From positions 1,612,001-1,676,000 of the forward strand of contig NZ_OY764544.1 in NCBI RefSeq assembly GCF_963668475.1: 64,000 nt of DNA, in the 5' to 3' direction. A program made the translations under genes and the position numbers. The stretch comes from an uncultured Methanospirillum sp. Its GTDB lineage: Archaea; Halobacteriota; Methanomicrobia; Methanomicrobiales; Methanospirillaceae. This document shows positions 8,143 to 16,227 of this stretch, piece after piece (the first letter of the stretch is position 1; each line of letters opens with the position of its first letter). Under the pieces are notes generated by a model. The model was not told the DNA's origin and ran no database searches. It saw only the letters and a list, made by a program, of their open reading frames with translations.

Positions 8143-9165
8143 ATGTTCATGTTTGAGAAGGAACAGACGGTCCTTGACTTCAACGGTCACAAGATCGGAG
8201 GACAGCCTGGAGAATACCCACGTGTGCTTGGTGCATCGATCTTCTATAACAAGCACGAGACCGTGCTCGACGAGCACACTGGTAAGATTGACAAGGCCAA
8301 AGCAGAGGCACTCTGGAACAGGTGTCTTGAGCTCTACGATGCAACTGGCAACTGGTACTTCTGCCAGATCATCGCCGAGTACGGCGAGGCTTTCGAGAGC
8401 TACTTCAGCTGGTTCACCGAGATCGATGATGAGTTCCCATTCCTGATGGACTCCTCTGCACCGTCAGCACTTGCACATGCATGTAAGTACGTTACCGAAG
8501 TCGGTATCGCAGACCGTGCAGTCTACAACTCGATCAACGGTTCAATCGGACCAGAGAACATCGAGGCTATCAAGAAGTCCGATGTCGATGCAGCAATCGT
8601 TCTCGCATTCAACCCCGGTGACGCAAGTGTCCGCGGTCGTGAGAAGGTGCTGACTGATGGTGGTGTTGCAGGTCAGGAGAAATCCATGATCGCAATCGCC
8701 GAGGAAGCAGGTATCAAACGCCCAATCCTCGACACTGCAGCAACCCCTCTCGGTCTCGGTTCTGGTGGCTCATTCCGTGAGATCCTTGCATGCAAGGCAA
8801 TCCACGGTCTGCCAACCGGTGGTGCATACCACAACATGACCGTTTCCTGGACCTGGCTCAAGCGCTGGAGAAAGAACGGTATTCTTGACCGGTACAAAGA
8901 TGCAGGCGTACTGCTTGAACAGATGGGCCACCACCACTTCGGCGGTGTTGAGGGTATCCGTCAGGCAGCATGGTCAGCACCAGATATCGGATGTAACATT
9001 ATGGCAGGAACGCTCGGTGCAGATCTGCTTATGTTCGGTCCAATCGAGAACTGTGAAGCCGCTGCAACATCAATGGCATTCACTGATATCGTTCTCGCAG
9101 AGACCCTCCGTGAACTTGGTGGCGACATCAAAGAGCCAAACCACCCAATCAACAAGCTGGTATAA
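8143..9165 (+). CDS. mtrH: Tetrahydromethanopterin S-methyltransferase subunit H
   Basis: This 340-residue soluble subunit has the TIM-barrel fold of pterin-dependent methyltransferases and transfers the methyl group from N5-methyl-H4MPT to the cobamide of MtrA. Family stretches visible are NGSIGPENIEAI, LAFNPGDASVRGREK, PILDTAATPLGLGSGGSFRE and GCNIMAGTLGADLLMFGPIE. GAGGTGAT lies before the ATG. A second in-frame ATG two codons on is possible. It is slightly longer than the roughly 310-320 residues usual for the family. It is the last gene of the operon, and its stop codon lies in the terminator loop at 9155-9180. Confidence 0.97.
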   Translation: MFMFEKEQTVLDFNGHKIGGQPGEYPRVLGASIFYNKHETVLDEHTGKIDKAKAEALWNRCLELYDATGNWYFCQIIAEYGEAFESYFSWFTEIDDEFPFLMDSSAPSALAHACKYVTEVGIADRAVYNSINGSIGPENIEAIKKSDVDAAIVLAFNPGDASVRGREKVLTDGGVAGQEKSMIAIAEEAGIKRPILDTAATPLGLGSGGSFREILACKAIHGLPTGGAYHNMTVSWTWLKRWRKNGILDRYKDAGVLLEQMGHHHFGGVEGIRQAAWSAPDIGCNIMAGTLGADLLMFGPIENCEAAATSMAFTDIVLAETLRELGGDIKEPNHPINKLV

Positions 9166-9180
9166 TCCAGCTCTTTTTTT
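9155..9180 (+). terminator. Hairpin plus T-run terminator overlapping the mtrH stop codon
   Basis: AGCTGG (9155-9160) and CCAGCT (9167-9172) are perfect arms around the loop TATAAT, followed by C and seven T residues. The mtrH stop TAA (9163-9165) is in the loop. This is an intrinsic-style terminator. Archaeal RNA polymerase needs mainly the T-run, so the hairpin may also protect the 3' end. Confidence 0.8.
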
Positions 9181-9288
9181 GATACCCGGTCTTATTGTAT
9201 ACTTACCAGAGACCTGCCTGACCAGTGAGGTAATTCTTTCCGCGATGCGAATGATTATTCACACGTCAGGGTAATCAGTACGCCAATA

Positions 9289-9302
9289 GTCACAATTGTG
9301 AC
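9289..9302. promoter_or_regulatory. Palindrome upstream of cysE (candidate sulfur/cysteine operator)
   Basis: GTCACAATTGTGAC is a perfect 14-bp palindrome ending 26 bp before the cysE start. The same 10-bp core, CACAATTGTG, occurs over the cysK promoter (10484) and in front of a small winged-helix gene (56086). Conservation of an exact core at functionally linked genes supports an operator. Confidence 0.7.
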
Positions 9303-9328
9303 CACCACTGCTCTTGGGATATGAAATT

Positions 9329-10327
9329 ATGATTGGTGCACGTATCAGGGAAGATATCGACATTATCCTACAGAAAGATCCTGCAGCACGGAGTAGAATC
9401 GAAATTTTATTCTGTTATCCCGGGCTGCATGCCCTTGCCATACATAGAGTGGCACACCGGCTCTGGCTCAGAGAAAATCGGCTTACTGCACGTTTTATCT
9501 CTCATATCTCAAGACTTTTTACAGGTATCGAGATCCACCCAGGTGCAACAATCGGGAGACGAGTAGTTATCGATCATGGCATGGGGGTTGTAATCGGGGA
9601 GACAGCTGAAGTTGGTGATGATGTGCTGCTCTATATGGGCGTAGTGCTCGGGGGAACAACCCTGACGAAAGGAAAGCGGCACCCGACTCTCGGGAAAGGT
9701 GTTGTTATCGGGTCCGGTGCAGCGGTGCTCGGTCCGGTAAACCTTGGTGATTATGCAAAAGTCGGGGCTGGTGCTGTCGTGGTCAGGGATGTTCCACCAG
9801 GAGCAACTGTTGTAGGAGTCCCGGGAAGAATTGCAGGACTTGAGCGAAGAACGACTCAGGATGACATCAGGGACAATGCCATGCCTGACCCGACACTCCG
9901 GGTTATCAGCCGGATGCTTGAACGTCAGAGTTCACTCGAAGAGAAGATCAGTAAGCTTGAGAAAGATCTGGTCTGCATCAGACAGCATGCACCTGATACA
10001 CCAGTCTCTGATCGCGAAGAGGAGATCTGGGCTGCACTGAGACAAATCATTGACCCTGAGATTGGGCATAACGTGGTTGATGTGGGCCTTATCAGATCAG
10101 TGAAGATCACCGGAGAAGAGGTGGACGTGGAGATGGCACTCAACACCGAGTCATGTCCCCTGCTTGAGTACCTCGTAAACCAGGTCGAAACCAGGCTTAA
10201 GTTGATCACCTGGATCAGCAACGTGAAGGTGGAGGTTATCCATGATCCCTGGGAGGCAGATACCTGTCTGAATCCGTTGATCCATTACAAAGTGAACACA
10301 GAGGATGAAAAGCAGATAGAACCCTGA
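9329..10327 (+). CDS. cysE: Serine O-acetyltransferase with C-terminal DUF59 (MIP18-like) domain
   Basis: The protein is 332 residues from the ATG at 9329. A TTG 15 bp upstream is possible but is not needed. Residues 1 to about 185 are a CysE: a helical N-terminus with [12 protein letters not shown], then the left-handed beta-helix with hexapeptide repeats and the active-site signature IHPGATIG...[17 protein letters not shown] and VPGRIAG. It makes O-acetylserine from serine and acetyl-CoA. After a coiled linker ([18 protein letters not shown]) there is a DUF59/MIP18-family domain (about 225-300: [29 protein letters not shown]), a fold linked to iron-sulfur assembly. The fused pair suggests coupling of cysteine synthesis to cluster assembly. 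The palindrome at 9289 and the downstream cysK support its role. Confidence 0.9.
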   Translation: MIGARIREDIDIILQKDPAARSRIEILFCYPGLHALAIHRVAHRLWLRENRLTARFISHISRLFTGIEIHPGATIGRRVVIDHGMGVVIGETAEVGDDVLLYMGVVLGGTTLTKGKRHPTLGKGVVIGSGAAVLGPVNLGDYAKVGAGAVVVRDVPPGATVVGVPGRIAGLERRTTQDDIRDNAMPDPTLRVISRMLERQSSLEEKISKLEKDLVCIRQHAPDTPVSDREEEIWAALRQIIDPEIGHNVVDVGLIRSVKITGEEVDVEMALNTESCPLLEYLVNQVETRLKLITWISNVKVEVIHDPWEADTCLNPLIHYKVNTEDEKQIEP

Positions 10328-10405
10328 TCTTTTTTTCCGAAGCGGTATTGTAATCATCATCCTGATGACGTAAAGAATCCCGATAGAACTATTTTTTAGA
10401 AAATA

Positions 10406-10433
10406 GCCTCTACCGGCATCGAGGCTTTTTTTT
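10406..10433 (+). terminator. Hairpin plus T8 terminator after cysE
   Basis: GCCTC (10406-10410) and GAGGC (10421-10425) flank a 10-nt loop and are followed by eight T residues. It separates cysE from the cysK promoter at 10447. Confidence 0.65.
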
Positions 10434-10446
10434 CCGGTTTGGAATA

Positions 10447-10495
10447 CTATATACCATTACCTAGAGAATAGTATGTTCGAATGTCACAATTGTGA
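10447..10495 (+). promoter_or_regulatory. cysK promoter with overlapping palindromic operator
   Basis: CTATATAC at 10447-10454 is a TATA box. The perfect palindrome TCACAATTGTGA (10484-10495) lies about 33-40 bp downstream of it, at or just after the expected transcription start. This is a repressor-type position. The core is the one seen at cysE and at the gene ending at 55758. Confidence 0.7.
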
Positions 10496-10552
10496 TATTA
10501 TCCCAGGGCTTTTAATGACCCTGGAGAACATAACGTACTGCCGGAGGGCATC

Positions 10553-11503
10553 ATGGGACGAATTTACAATGATATTACCAAAACGATAGGAAACACACCA
10601 CTCATCCGTCTTAACCGCATAACCAAGGGATTAAGCACCCAGACATTTCCACCAACAATTCTGGTGAAACAGGAATCACGCAACCCGCTCGGGAGCGTGA
10701 AGGACAGGCTGGGTGTTGCCCTGATTGAGGCAGCAGAACGCGATGGGCTCATCAAACCGGGGACAACCATTATTGAGCCGACGAGTGGTAACACCGGAAT
10801 CGCTCTTGCGTTTGTTGCGGCTGCAAAGGGATACAAGTTGATATTAGTGATGCCGGAGTCGTTCAGTGTCGAGCGAAGGAAGATCTTCAAGGCCCTTGGA
10901 GCAGATCTCATCCTCTCTTCAGCAGCAGAAGGAATGACAGGAGCAGTCAACCTGGCCGAGCAGATCCACCGGGAGCACCCTGACAGTTACCTTGTTCCCC
11001 AGCAGTTCAAGAATCCGGCAAACCCTGAGATCCACCGGAGAACAACTGCAGAAGAGATCTGGAACGATACCGACGGACAGGTTGATATCGTTGTTGCAGG
11101 AGCAGGAACAGGAGGGACCATCACCGGTATTGCATCGGTTATCAAGCCAAGAAAGGCATCATTCAAGGCCATCGCTGTTGAAGCTGCTGCATCGCCTGTT
11201 ATCTCCGGTGGTAAACCAGGAAAGCACAAGATTCAGGGTATCAGTCCGGGATTTGTCCCTGATGTGCTTGGAGTGAATCTGCTTGACCAGGTGATTCAGA
11301 TCACCGATGAAGAAGCCTATGAGTATGCACGCCGGCTGGCATCAGAAGAGGGTATTCTTGCAGGTCCATCATCAGGAGCAGCAGTGGCAGCTGCAGTGAA
11401 GCTTGGATCCCTGCCAGAGAATGCGGGAAAATTGATCGTTGCCATTCTTCCGGATACCGGAGAACGATACCTCTCAACAGATCTCTTCGATTACCAGGAA
11501 TAA
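10553..11503 (+). CDS. cysK: Cysteine synthase (O-acetylserine sulfhydrylase)
   Basis: This 316-residue PLP enzyme joins O-acetylserine and sulfide to give cysteine. Visible motifs are NTPLIRL near residue 14, the PLP lysine at Lys50 in [10 protein letters not shown], the substrate loop [10 protein letters not shown] (about 76), the phosphate-binding [10 protein letters not shown] (about 187) and the Ser-binding [10 protein letters not shown] near the C-terminus. Length is normal. GGAGGGC precedes the ATG. A T-rich stretch at 11522-11535 follows the stop. The palindrome at the promoter suggests regulation together with cysE. Confidence 0.95.
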   Translation: MGRIYNDITKTIGNTPLIRLNRITKGLSTQTFPPTILVKQESRNPLGSVKDRLGVALIEAAERDGLIKPGTTIIEPTSGNTGIALAFVAAAKGYKLILVMPESFSVERRKIFKALGADLILSSAAEGMTGAVNLAEQIHREHPDSYLVPQQFKNPANPEIHRRTTAEEIWNDTDGQVDIVVAGAGTGGTITGIASVIKPRKASFKAIAVEAAASPVISGGKPGKHKIQGISPGFVPDVLGVNLLDQVIQITDEEAYEYARRLASEEGILAGPSSGAAVAAAVKLGSLPENAGKLIVAILPDTGERYLSTDLFDYQE

Positions 11504-11593
11504 CCAAAATAACCCAAACAATTCTTTTTTATTTTGTTCGTGCCTTTTAATTTTGTTAATAGAGTATAGTTGATAAAAATGAGTAATGAGGAG

Positions 11594-12853
11594 TTATAAT
11601 GGAGAATCGGTAATGGTTATGCCGGCACTGACCATCTTCTCGCGGATCAGATCTGCCAGTTCAAACTGTTTCCTGGTCCTCAGCTCTGATCTGATATCCT
11701 GTAGTATTGCAAGAGGCACGCTTTTTTCTCGTAGGAAATGTATCCCAAGAATCTCACCATACTCTGTCAGAGCAGTGATATCACCTGCAGATGCAAGAGA
11801 CTGGATTGCAGCAAGTGCCATAGGAGTCTTGAGATCTGCATCCATCGCATCAGTAAACGCCTTTCTTCCTTCGAGGTTTGCCCCGTTGTCGTGTGTTGCT
11901 ATAGCACGAATATGCTCCAGGGCTTTTTCGGCACTGGCTAATCCCTCATCGGTTGCCTGAAGCGGAGATCGATAATGTGAAAGGAGGATATAATACCGTA
12001 ATACATCCTTGCTCCATAATTTGAGGGCATCTCTGATGGTGACAAAATTGCCAAGGGATTTCGACATCTTCTCACCTTTTACTGTCAAAAAGCCGGTGTG
12101 GAGCCAGTACCGCACCATCGGATGCCTTCCCTCAAGCGATTCCATCTGGGCGATCTCGGCCTCATGATGGGGAAAGATGAGATCAAGTCCTCCACCGTGA
12201 ATGTCATACTGCTGGCCGAAGTATTTTTCAGAGATTGCCGTATCCTCGATATGCCACCCGGGTCTGCCCCTTCCCCATGGAGAATCCCAGGTATATTCAC
12301 CCCACTCTCCGAATTTCCAGAGAGCGAAATCTTCAGGGTTCTGCTTGGTCACATCAGTAACACGGCTGACCCTCTTATCCCGTTTCTGTCCGGACAACTC
12401 ACCATTGTGTTCAAATGTATCAATATTGAAGTAAACACCGGTATCTGTAGTATATGCCACGCCTTTCCTGACTAGCCGTTCGATCTGACTGATTATTTCG
12501 GGTATATGGGTGGTTGCCCTGGCATAGTAACTCACTGCATCAACACCGAGAGAATGCATATCCCTGATATATTCACGCTCGAACTGCCGTGAGAGCGATG
12601 CCTGGGAGACCTGCTCTCTCGCAGCCCGGTCGATGATCTTATCATCCACGTCGGTGATATTCTGCAGGTAAAAGACCTCTTTCCCGGTCCAGCGGAGATA
12701 CTTTGCCAGTACATCAAAGACCACATACGTTCTGGCATGGCCCAGGTGTGAGTAGTCATACACGGTAGGGCCGCAGACAAACATCGAAACCCGATCAGGG
12801 GAGAGCGTCTCAAGCGGTTCGATGGTCTTTGATAGTGTACTGTATAACTGCAA
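11594..12853 (-). CDS. cysS: Cysteinyl-tRNA synthetase
   Basis: This 419-residue class I synthetase is shorter than bacterial CysRS (about 460). Class signatures are HLGH (residues 36-39, the HIGH motif) and KMSKS (262-266). Zinc ligands known from the E. coli enzyme map to Cys27, His229 and Glu233, but the fourth, Cys209 in E. coli, is Asp204 here (GWHIEDTA). It charges tRNA-Cys directly, which fits the adjacent cysE/cysK route to free cysteine. A tRNA-Cys gene ends 20 bp upstream on the same strand, so the two may be co-transcribed. It converges with cysK. Confidence 0.95.
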   Translation of the reverse strand: MQLYSTLSKTIEPLETLSPDRVSMFVCGPTVYDYSHLGHARTYVVFDVLAKYLRWTGKEVFYLQNITDVDDKIIDRAAREQVSQASLSRQFEREYIRDMHSLGVDAVSYYARATTHIPEIISQIERLVRKGVAYTTDTGVYFNIDTFEHNGELSGQKRDKRVSRVTDVTKQNPEDFALWKFGEWGEYTWDSPWGRGRPGWHIEDTAISEKYFGQQYDIHGGGLDLIFPHHEAEIAQMESLEGRHPMVRYWLHTGFLTVKGEKMSKSLGNFVTIRDALKLWSKDVLRYYILLSHYRSPLQATDEGLASAEKALEHIRAIATHDNGANLEGRKAFTDAMDADLKTPMALAAIQSLASAGDITALTEYGEILGIHFLREKSVPLAILQDIRSELRTRKQFELADLIREKMVSAGITITDSPL

Positions 12854-12872
12854 AATAATCTCTCCAGTTTAC

Positions 12873-12945
12873 GCCGGCGGAGGGAATCGAACCCCCAAAC
12901 ATTCGCTTTGCAGGCGAAGGCATTCATCCACTCTGCCACACCGGC
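12873..12945 (-). tRNA. tRNA-Cys (anticodon GCA), G73
   Basis: The cloverleaf reads on the minus strand. The acceptor GCCGGTG pairs with CGCCGGC (one T-G pair). The anticodon stem is TTCGC/GCGAA with loop CTGCAAA, giving anticodon GCA. The T-arm is GGGGG-TTCGATT-CCCTC. The D-stem is only three pairs (GCA/TGC). No CCA is encoded. The base after the acceptor stem is G, whereas tRNA-Cys normally has U73, a main identity base for CysRS. It lies 20 bp in front of cysS. A second tRNA-Cys, with U73, is at 42295. Confidence 0.88.
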
Positions 12946-13066
12946 ATTGAAGAATAACCGCATTCACGCAGTTATTACCTGGAACAGGAGAACAGGCTGC
13001 TTCGTAATTTCCTTTTAATTCTGACTGCTCTGTCCGAACCAGATACGACAAAAAAGGTAGGACTCT

Positions 13067-13711
13067 TCAGATATTAAGCTTTACAGAAGAGGCAATTTTG
13101 TCATCAGACCCGGTATTCCGCCAGATGAGGTCAAGCCCTAGACTGATCAATTTTTCTGAAGACAGGCCTGTTTCTCCGGCTGCAATCAGTTTAACAACGC
13201 CAAACATGATCTGAGAGACCATGACAAGATAGAACTCATGAGGAAGATCACGGATCAGTCCCTTGGCAATCGCCTCTTCAGATATCTGATTCATCCAGGC
13301 AAATTCAGCATGGGCTTCACGCATGACTTCTTCAGAGATACTTGGAGAGTGATAGAACTGCTCGACAAAGAGAAATTTCTCATGGTTTGAGATCCCCCAG
13401 GTGACAAAACCATGAAAGCACCGCTCAAGTCTGGTCCTTGGATCAAGATCAGGATCATCACAGGTTCTGATCGCTTCAGCCATATCCTTCTTAATCGAGA
13501 GATACAACTGTTCAAAAAGGCTGTTTTTATCAGGGAAATAGTGAAAAAGCGTCCCCGTGGAGATGCCTGCCTCCTTACTGATCTGTGAGGTGGGGGTTGC
13601 ATGAAACCCCTGGCTTGTAAAGAGATGAAGGGCAACATTCAGTATAATTTCACGTTTTCCAAGTGGAACGTCTGCGGCTTCTGAATGCCTTTCAGCTCGG
13701 GGTGGACTCAT
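13067..13711 (-). CDS. TetR/AcrR-family transcriptional regulator
   Basis: The protein is 214 residues. The N-terminal TetR DNA-binding domain (about 18-65) reads REIILNVALHLFTSQGFHAT then TSQISKEAGISTGTLFHYFP, a textbook TetR helix-turn-helix. The C-terminal ligand domain is helical. It lies 60 bp downstream of the aldo/keto reductase gene on the same strand, probably in one operon. The 26-bp palindrome at 15013-15038 in front of that operon is the likely binding site, so autorepression with control of the reductase is predicted. The inducer is unknown. Confidence 0.9.
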   Translation of the reverse strand: MSPPRAERHSEAADVPLGKREIILNVALHLFTSQGFHATPTSQISKEAGISTGTLFHYFPDKNSLFEQLYLSIKKDMAEAIRTCDDPDLDPRTRLERCFHGFVTWGISNHEKFLFVEQFYHSPSISEEVMREAHAEFAWMNQISEEAIAKGLIRDLPHEFYLVMVSQIMFGVVKLIAAGETGLSSEKLISLGLDLIWRNTGSDDKIASSVKLNI

Positions 13712-13770
13712 CTTCTCTTTTATTATTATTTTTTAAAACTGAAAATATATCCCAGGATAATGACCTGTGT

Positions 13771-14976
13771 CTATACAGAATCATCCAGTTTTTTCCTGCT
13801 AACCATCATTTTAACCAGCGGTAGCAGTATTTTTGTTCTCCAGCCACTGAGCGTCTTTGATACATTCTTGAGTTCACCGGGTATGGGAATGTGCTGGGGA
13901 CACAGGGAGACGCATTTACCGCAGTTTTTACAGAGCGAGGCATGAGATGTTGTTCCTCCCATCGCTCCCATGAGTCGAAACCCGTACATCCCTCTTGTTA
14001 TCAGCCGGTTCCCTGCCATGTAATACGTGTTATAAAATGAGAAGCACTCGGGAATATTTACTCCAAATGGACAGGGCATGCAGTACGAACAGCCGGTACA
14101 TGCCACTTTCATCAATTTTCGGTACACATTTTTGATCTCATTCATCATGGAGAGTTCTTCAGGGGTCAGGGATCCAGCAAAGGCATCTTCTGATGTTGTA
14201 ATGTTTTCTGCAATATGTGCCTCATTATTCATCCCGGAGAGGACTACTGTTACTTCAGGATGATTCCAGACCCATCTGAGAGCCCATTCTGCGGGGGAGC
14301 GTTTTTTATCAGCAGAATTATAGATCTTTGTAACTTCAGAAGGGATTTTCTGGGTCAGGACACCTCCCCGCAGAGGCTCCATGATTATGACTGCAATATC
14401 TTTAGATGCTGCATAAAGCAACCCTTCTTTCCCGGCCTGGATATCCTCATCAAGAAAGTTGTACTGAATCTGGCAGAACACCCAGTCATATACATCAATG
14501 ATCTCTTTGAAGGTCTTTCGATCACCGTGAAATGAGAACCCGATGTTGATGATCTTTCCTGCTGCCTTGGCCTTTTCCAGGAATTCAATGACTCCGAGAT
14601 CCTGAAACTTCTTCCAGTTGTTTGCATCAAGAGCATGGAGAAGATAGTAATCGATGTGATCTGTCTGAAGTTTTTTGAGCTGACCATTCAGAATTGTCTC
14701 CATGTCTTCTGGTTTTTGTAGTTGCCATGGAGGAAGTTTGGTTGCAAGTTTTACTTTCTCCCGATACCCGTCCAGAAGTACATCTCCTAATATCCTCTCG
14801 CTCTCTCCATACATGAACGCGGTATCGATGTAGTTGACACCCGCATCAATGGCACTGCGGATCTGGGTTTTTGCCCGTTCTTCATCTATTCTCCCTCTTT
14901 TTGTAGGGAGCCGCATCGCCCCGAATCCGAGTACAGAAAGAGAATCACCATTTTTTTGAACATGCCGGTACTGCAT
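13771..14976 (-). CDS. Aldo/keto reductase with C-terminal ferredoxin domain
   Basis: The protein is 401 residues. Residues 1 to about 275 form an AKR barrel with the catalytic set in place: Asp and Tyr in NYIDTAFMYGESERILG, Lys in VKLATKLPPW and His in YYLLHALD. The C-terminal part carries two cysteine clusters, CTGCSYCMPCPFG and CKNCGKCVSLCPQ, as in ferredoxin-linked AKR proteins of anaerobes that may take electrons from a ferredoxin instead of, or as well as, NADPH. The gene is first in a unit with the TetR regulator. Substrate is not known. The promoter has a TATA-like AGATATATG on the minus strand near 15058-15066. Confidence 0.9.
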   Translation of the reverse strand: MQYRHVQKNGDSLSVLGFGAMRLPTKRGRIDEERAKTQIRSAIDAGVNYIDTAFMYGESERILGDVLLDGYREKVKLATKLPPWQLQKPEDMETILNGQLKKLQTDHIDYYLLHALDANNWKKFQDLGVIEFLEKAKAAGKIINIGFSFHGDRKTFKEIIDVYDWVFCQIQYNFLDEDIQAGKEGLLYAASKDIAVIIMEPLRGGVLTQKIPSEVTKIYNSADKKRSPAEWALRWVWNHPEVTVVLSGMNNEAHIAENITTSEDAFAGSLTPEELSMMNEIKNVYRKLMKVACTGCSYCMPCPFGVNIPECFSFYNTYYMAGNRLITRGMYGFRLMGAMGGTTSHASLCKNCGKCVSLCPQHIPIPGELKNVSKTLSGWRTKILLPLVKMMVSRKKLDDSV

Positions 14977-15012
14977 ATGATTACTACTCCGTGGAATGCC
15001 TGATACCCATTA

Positions 15013-15072
15013 GAGTGATCAGTCTAGACTGACCACTCAATATGCAAATCATTCCACATATATCTTGTGGAA
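15013..15072 (-). promoter_or_regulatory. Promoter of the AKR-TetR unit with 26-bp palindromic operator
   Basis: Positions 15013-15024 and 15027-15038 are inverted arms (GAGTGATCAGTC against GACTGACCACTC, one mismatch) around TA. Upstream on the minus strand, TTCCACA (15052-15058) and TGTGGAA (15066-15072) flank a TATA-like ATATA. The palindrome falls about 25 bp from the TATA, where transcription should begin, a typical repressor site. Its length suits a TetR dimer or pair of dimers. Confidence 0.72.
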
Positions 15073-15173
15073 CAACCACAGGGAGGACGAACCATGCCAC
15101 GCACCTGATTTGAGTTTTAATATTAAAAATGGAGAAGATGTCGGGATCCTGGAGGTATTGTATCAGTATTGTA

Positions 15174-16217
15174 TTATGATACGCTCTCAAAAAAGACCGG
15201 CCAGAACGGATCCTGTTCTGGTACCGCGAGCGGGATCTCGGTTCCATCAAGCCGGGTGATCACCCGTTGATCACAATTCTCAGTGACGTACCCGATCACC
15301 GATGCCGCAATCCCGTTCTCTTTAAGGACTGAAATGATCTTGTCCGCCCCTTCCTTCTCTGCAGTGATCAGAAGGGAACCTTCAGCAATCGCCTTTACCG
15401 GATCAATTTCGAAATGTTCACAGACCATCTTCACTTCCGGCGGATAGACAAAGAGAGACTCATCGATCACCATCCCAACCCCACTGGCATCAGCGATCTC
15501 AAATAACCCTCCGATAACGCCACCTTCAGTTGCGTCATGCATACCTGTCACCGCTCCGGTTTTCATTGCAATCAACGCATCCTGAACAACACTCATCTTT
15601 TTGCAGAGGGCCTGGGCACGGTGAACGAGGTTGGTATCATATGTTGCAAGAAGATCGCTTTCACGCAGGACGGAGAGGAGGCCTGCCGTCTCTATTGCCG
15701 GCCCTTTTGTAAGGATGACCACATTTCCCGAATGGGCTCCTGCCGGAGTTACATACGAGTCTTCCTTGGCGATTGCAAAGACCGTCACACCCCCGATAGT
15801 AGGAGCTGCAAATCCCGGGTAGTACCCGGTATGCCCACCCACAATCGCGATACCAAGTTCTGAAGCGGCCTGATGGATAGAATTGACAATTTCCTTGAGA
15901 TCATCATCAGGGGTATCGGGAGGAAGCAACAGGGAATAAGTCATGTACCGGGGAGCAACTCCCATCACCGCAACGTCACTGGCACCGATATGAACAGTAT
16001 ACCACCCGAACATCTCAAGAGGCTGACCCGGAATCGCGAATATCGGATCCTCGGCCACGATAAGAACTTCGCCGTTGCCAAGCGAGATAACCCCTGCATC
16101 TATCCCGGTACGGGGTGGAACGATAACTGATGAATCGGGAGCTCCAAGCCTGTGCTGAAGAAATGAATTGAATATACCAGTATCTATCTTTCCGATTTTT
16201 GGAAGCCTGTCTGTCAA
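15174..16217 (-). CDS. AIR synthase-related protein (PurM/HypE/ThiL superfamily)
   Basis: The protein is 347 residues with a PurM-type ATP-binding fold. The N-terminal half has IDAGVISLGNGEVLIVAEDP and IGASDVAVMGVAPRYMTYSL, the Gly-rich stretch IVGGHTGYYPGFAAPTIGG, and the C-terminal half has GMHDATEGGVIGGLFEIADA, as in HypE-like archaeal paralogues. True HypE ends with a conserved cysteine, which is not seen here, so it is a relative rather than HypE itself. The start is TTG with GAGGT upstream. It is 10 bp downstream of a ThiN gene, so a role near thiamine phosphate metabolism is possible, since ThiL is in the same superfamily. Confidence 0.8.
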   Translation of the reverse strand: MTDRLPKIGKIDTGIFNSFLQHRLGAPDSSVIVPPRTGIDAGVISLGNGEVLIVAEDPIFAIPGQPLEMFGWYTVHIGASDVAVMGVAPRYMTYSLLLPPDTPDDDLKEIVNSIHQAASELGIAIVGGHTGYYPGFAAPTIGGVTVFAIAKEDSYVTPAGAHSGNVVILTKGPAIETAGLLSVLRESDLLATYDTNLVHRAQALCKKMSVVQDALIAMKTGAVTGMHDATEGGVIGGLFEIADASGVGMVIDESLFVYPPEVKMVCEHFEIDPVKAIAEGSLLITAEKEGADKIISVLKENGIAASVIGYVTENCDQRVITRLDGTEIPLAVPEQDPFWPVFFESVS

Positions 16218-16227
16218 AATGATACCT

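Noticed and set aside
9289..9302. The palindrome at cysE as an NrpR nitrogen operator
   Set aside because: NrpR sites are GGAA-N6-TTCC. This site is TCACAATTGTGA and lies at cysteine genes.
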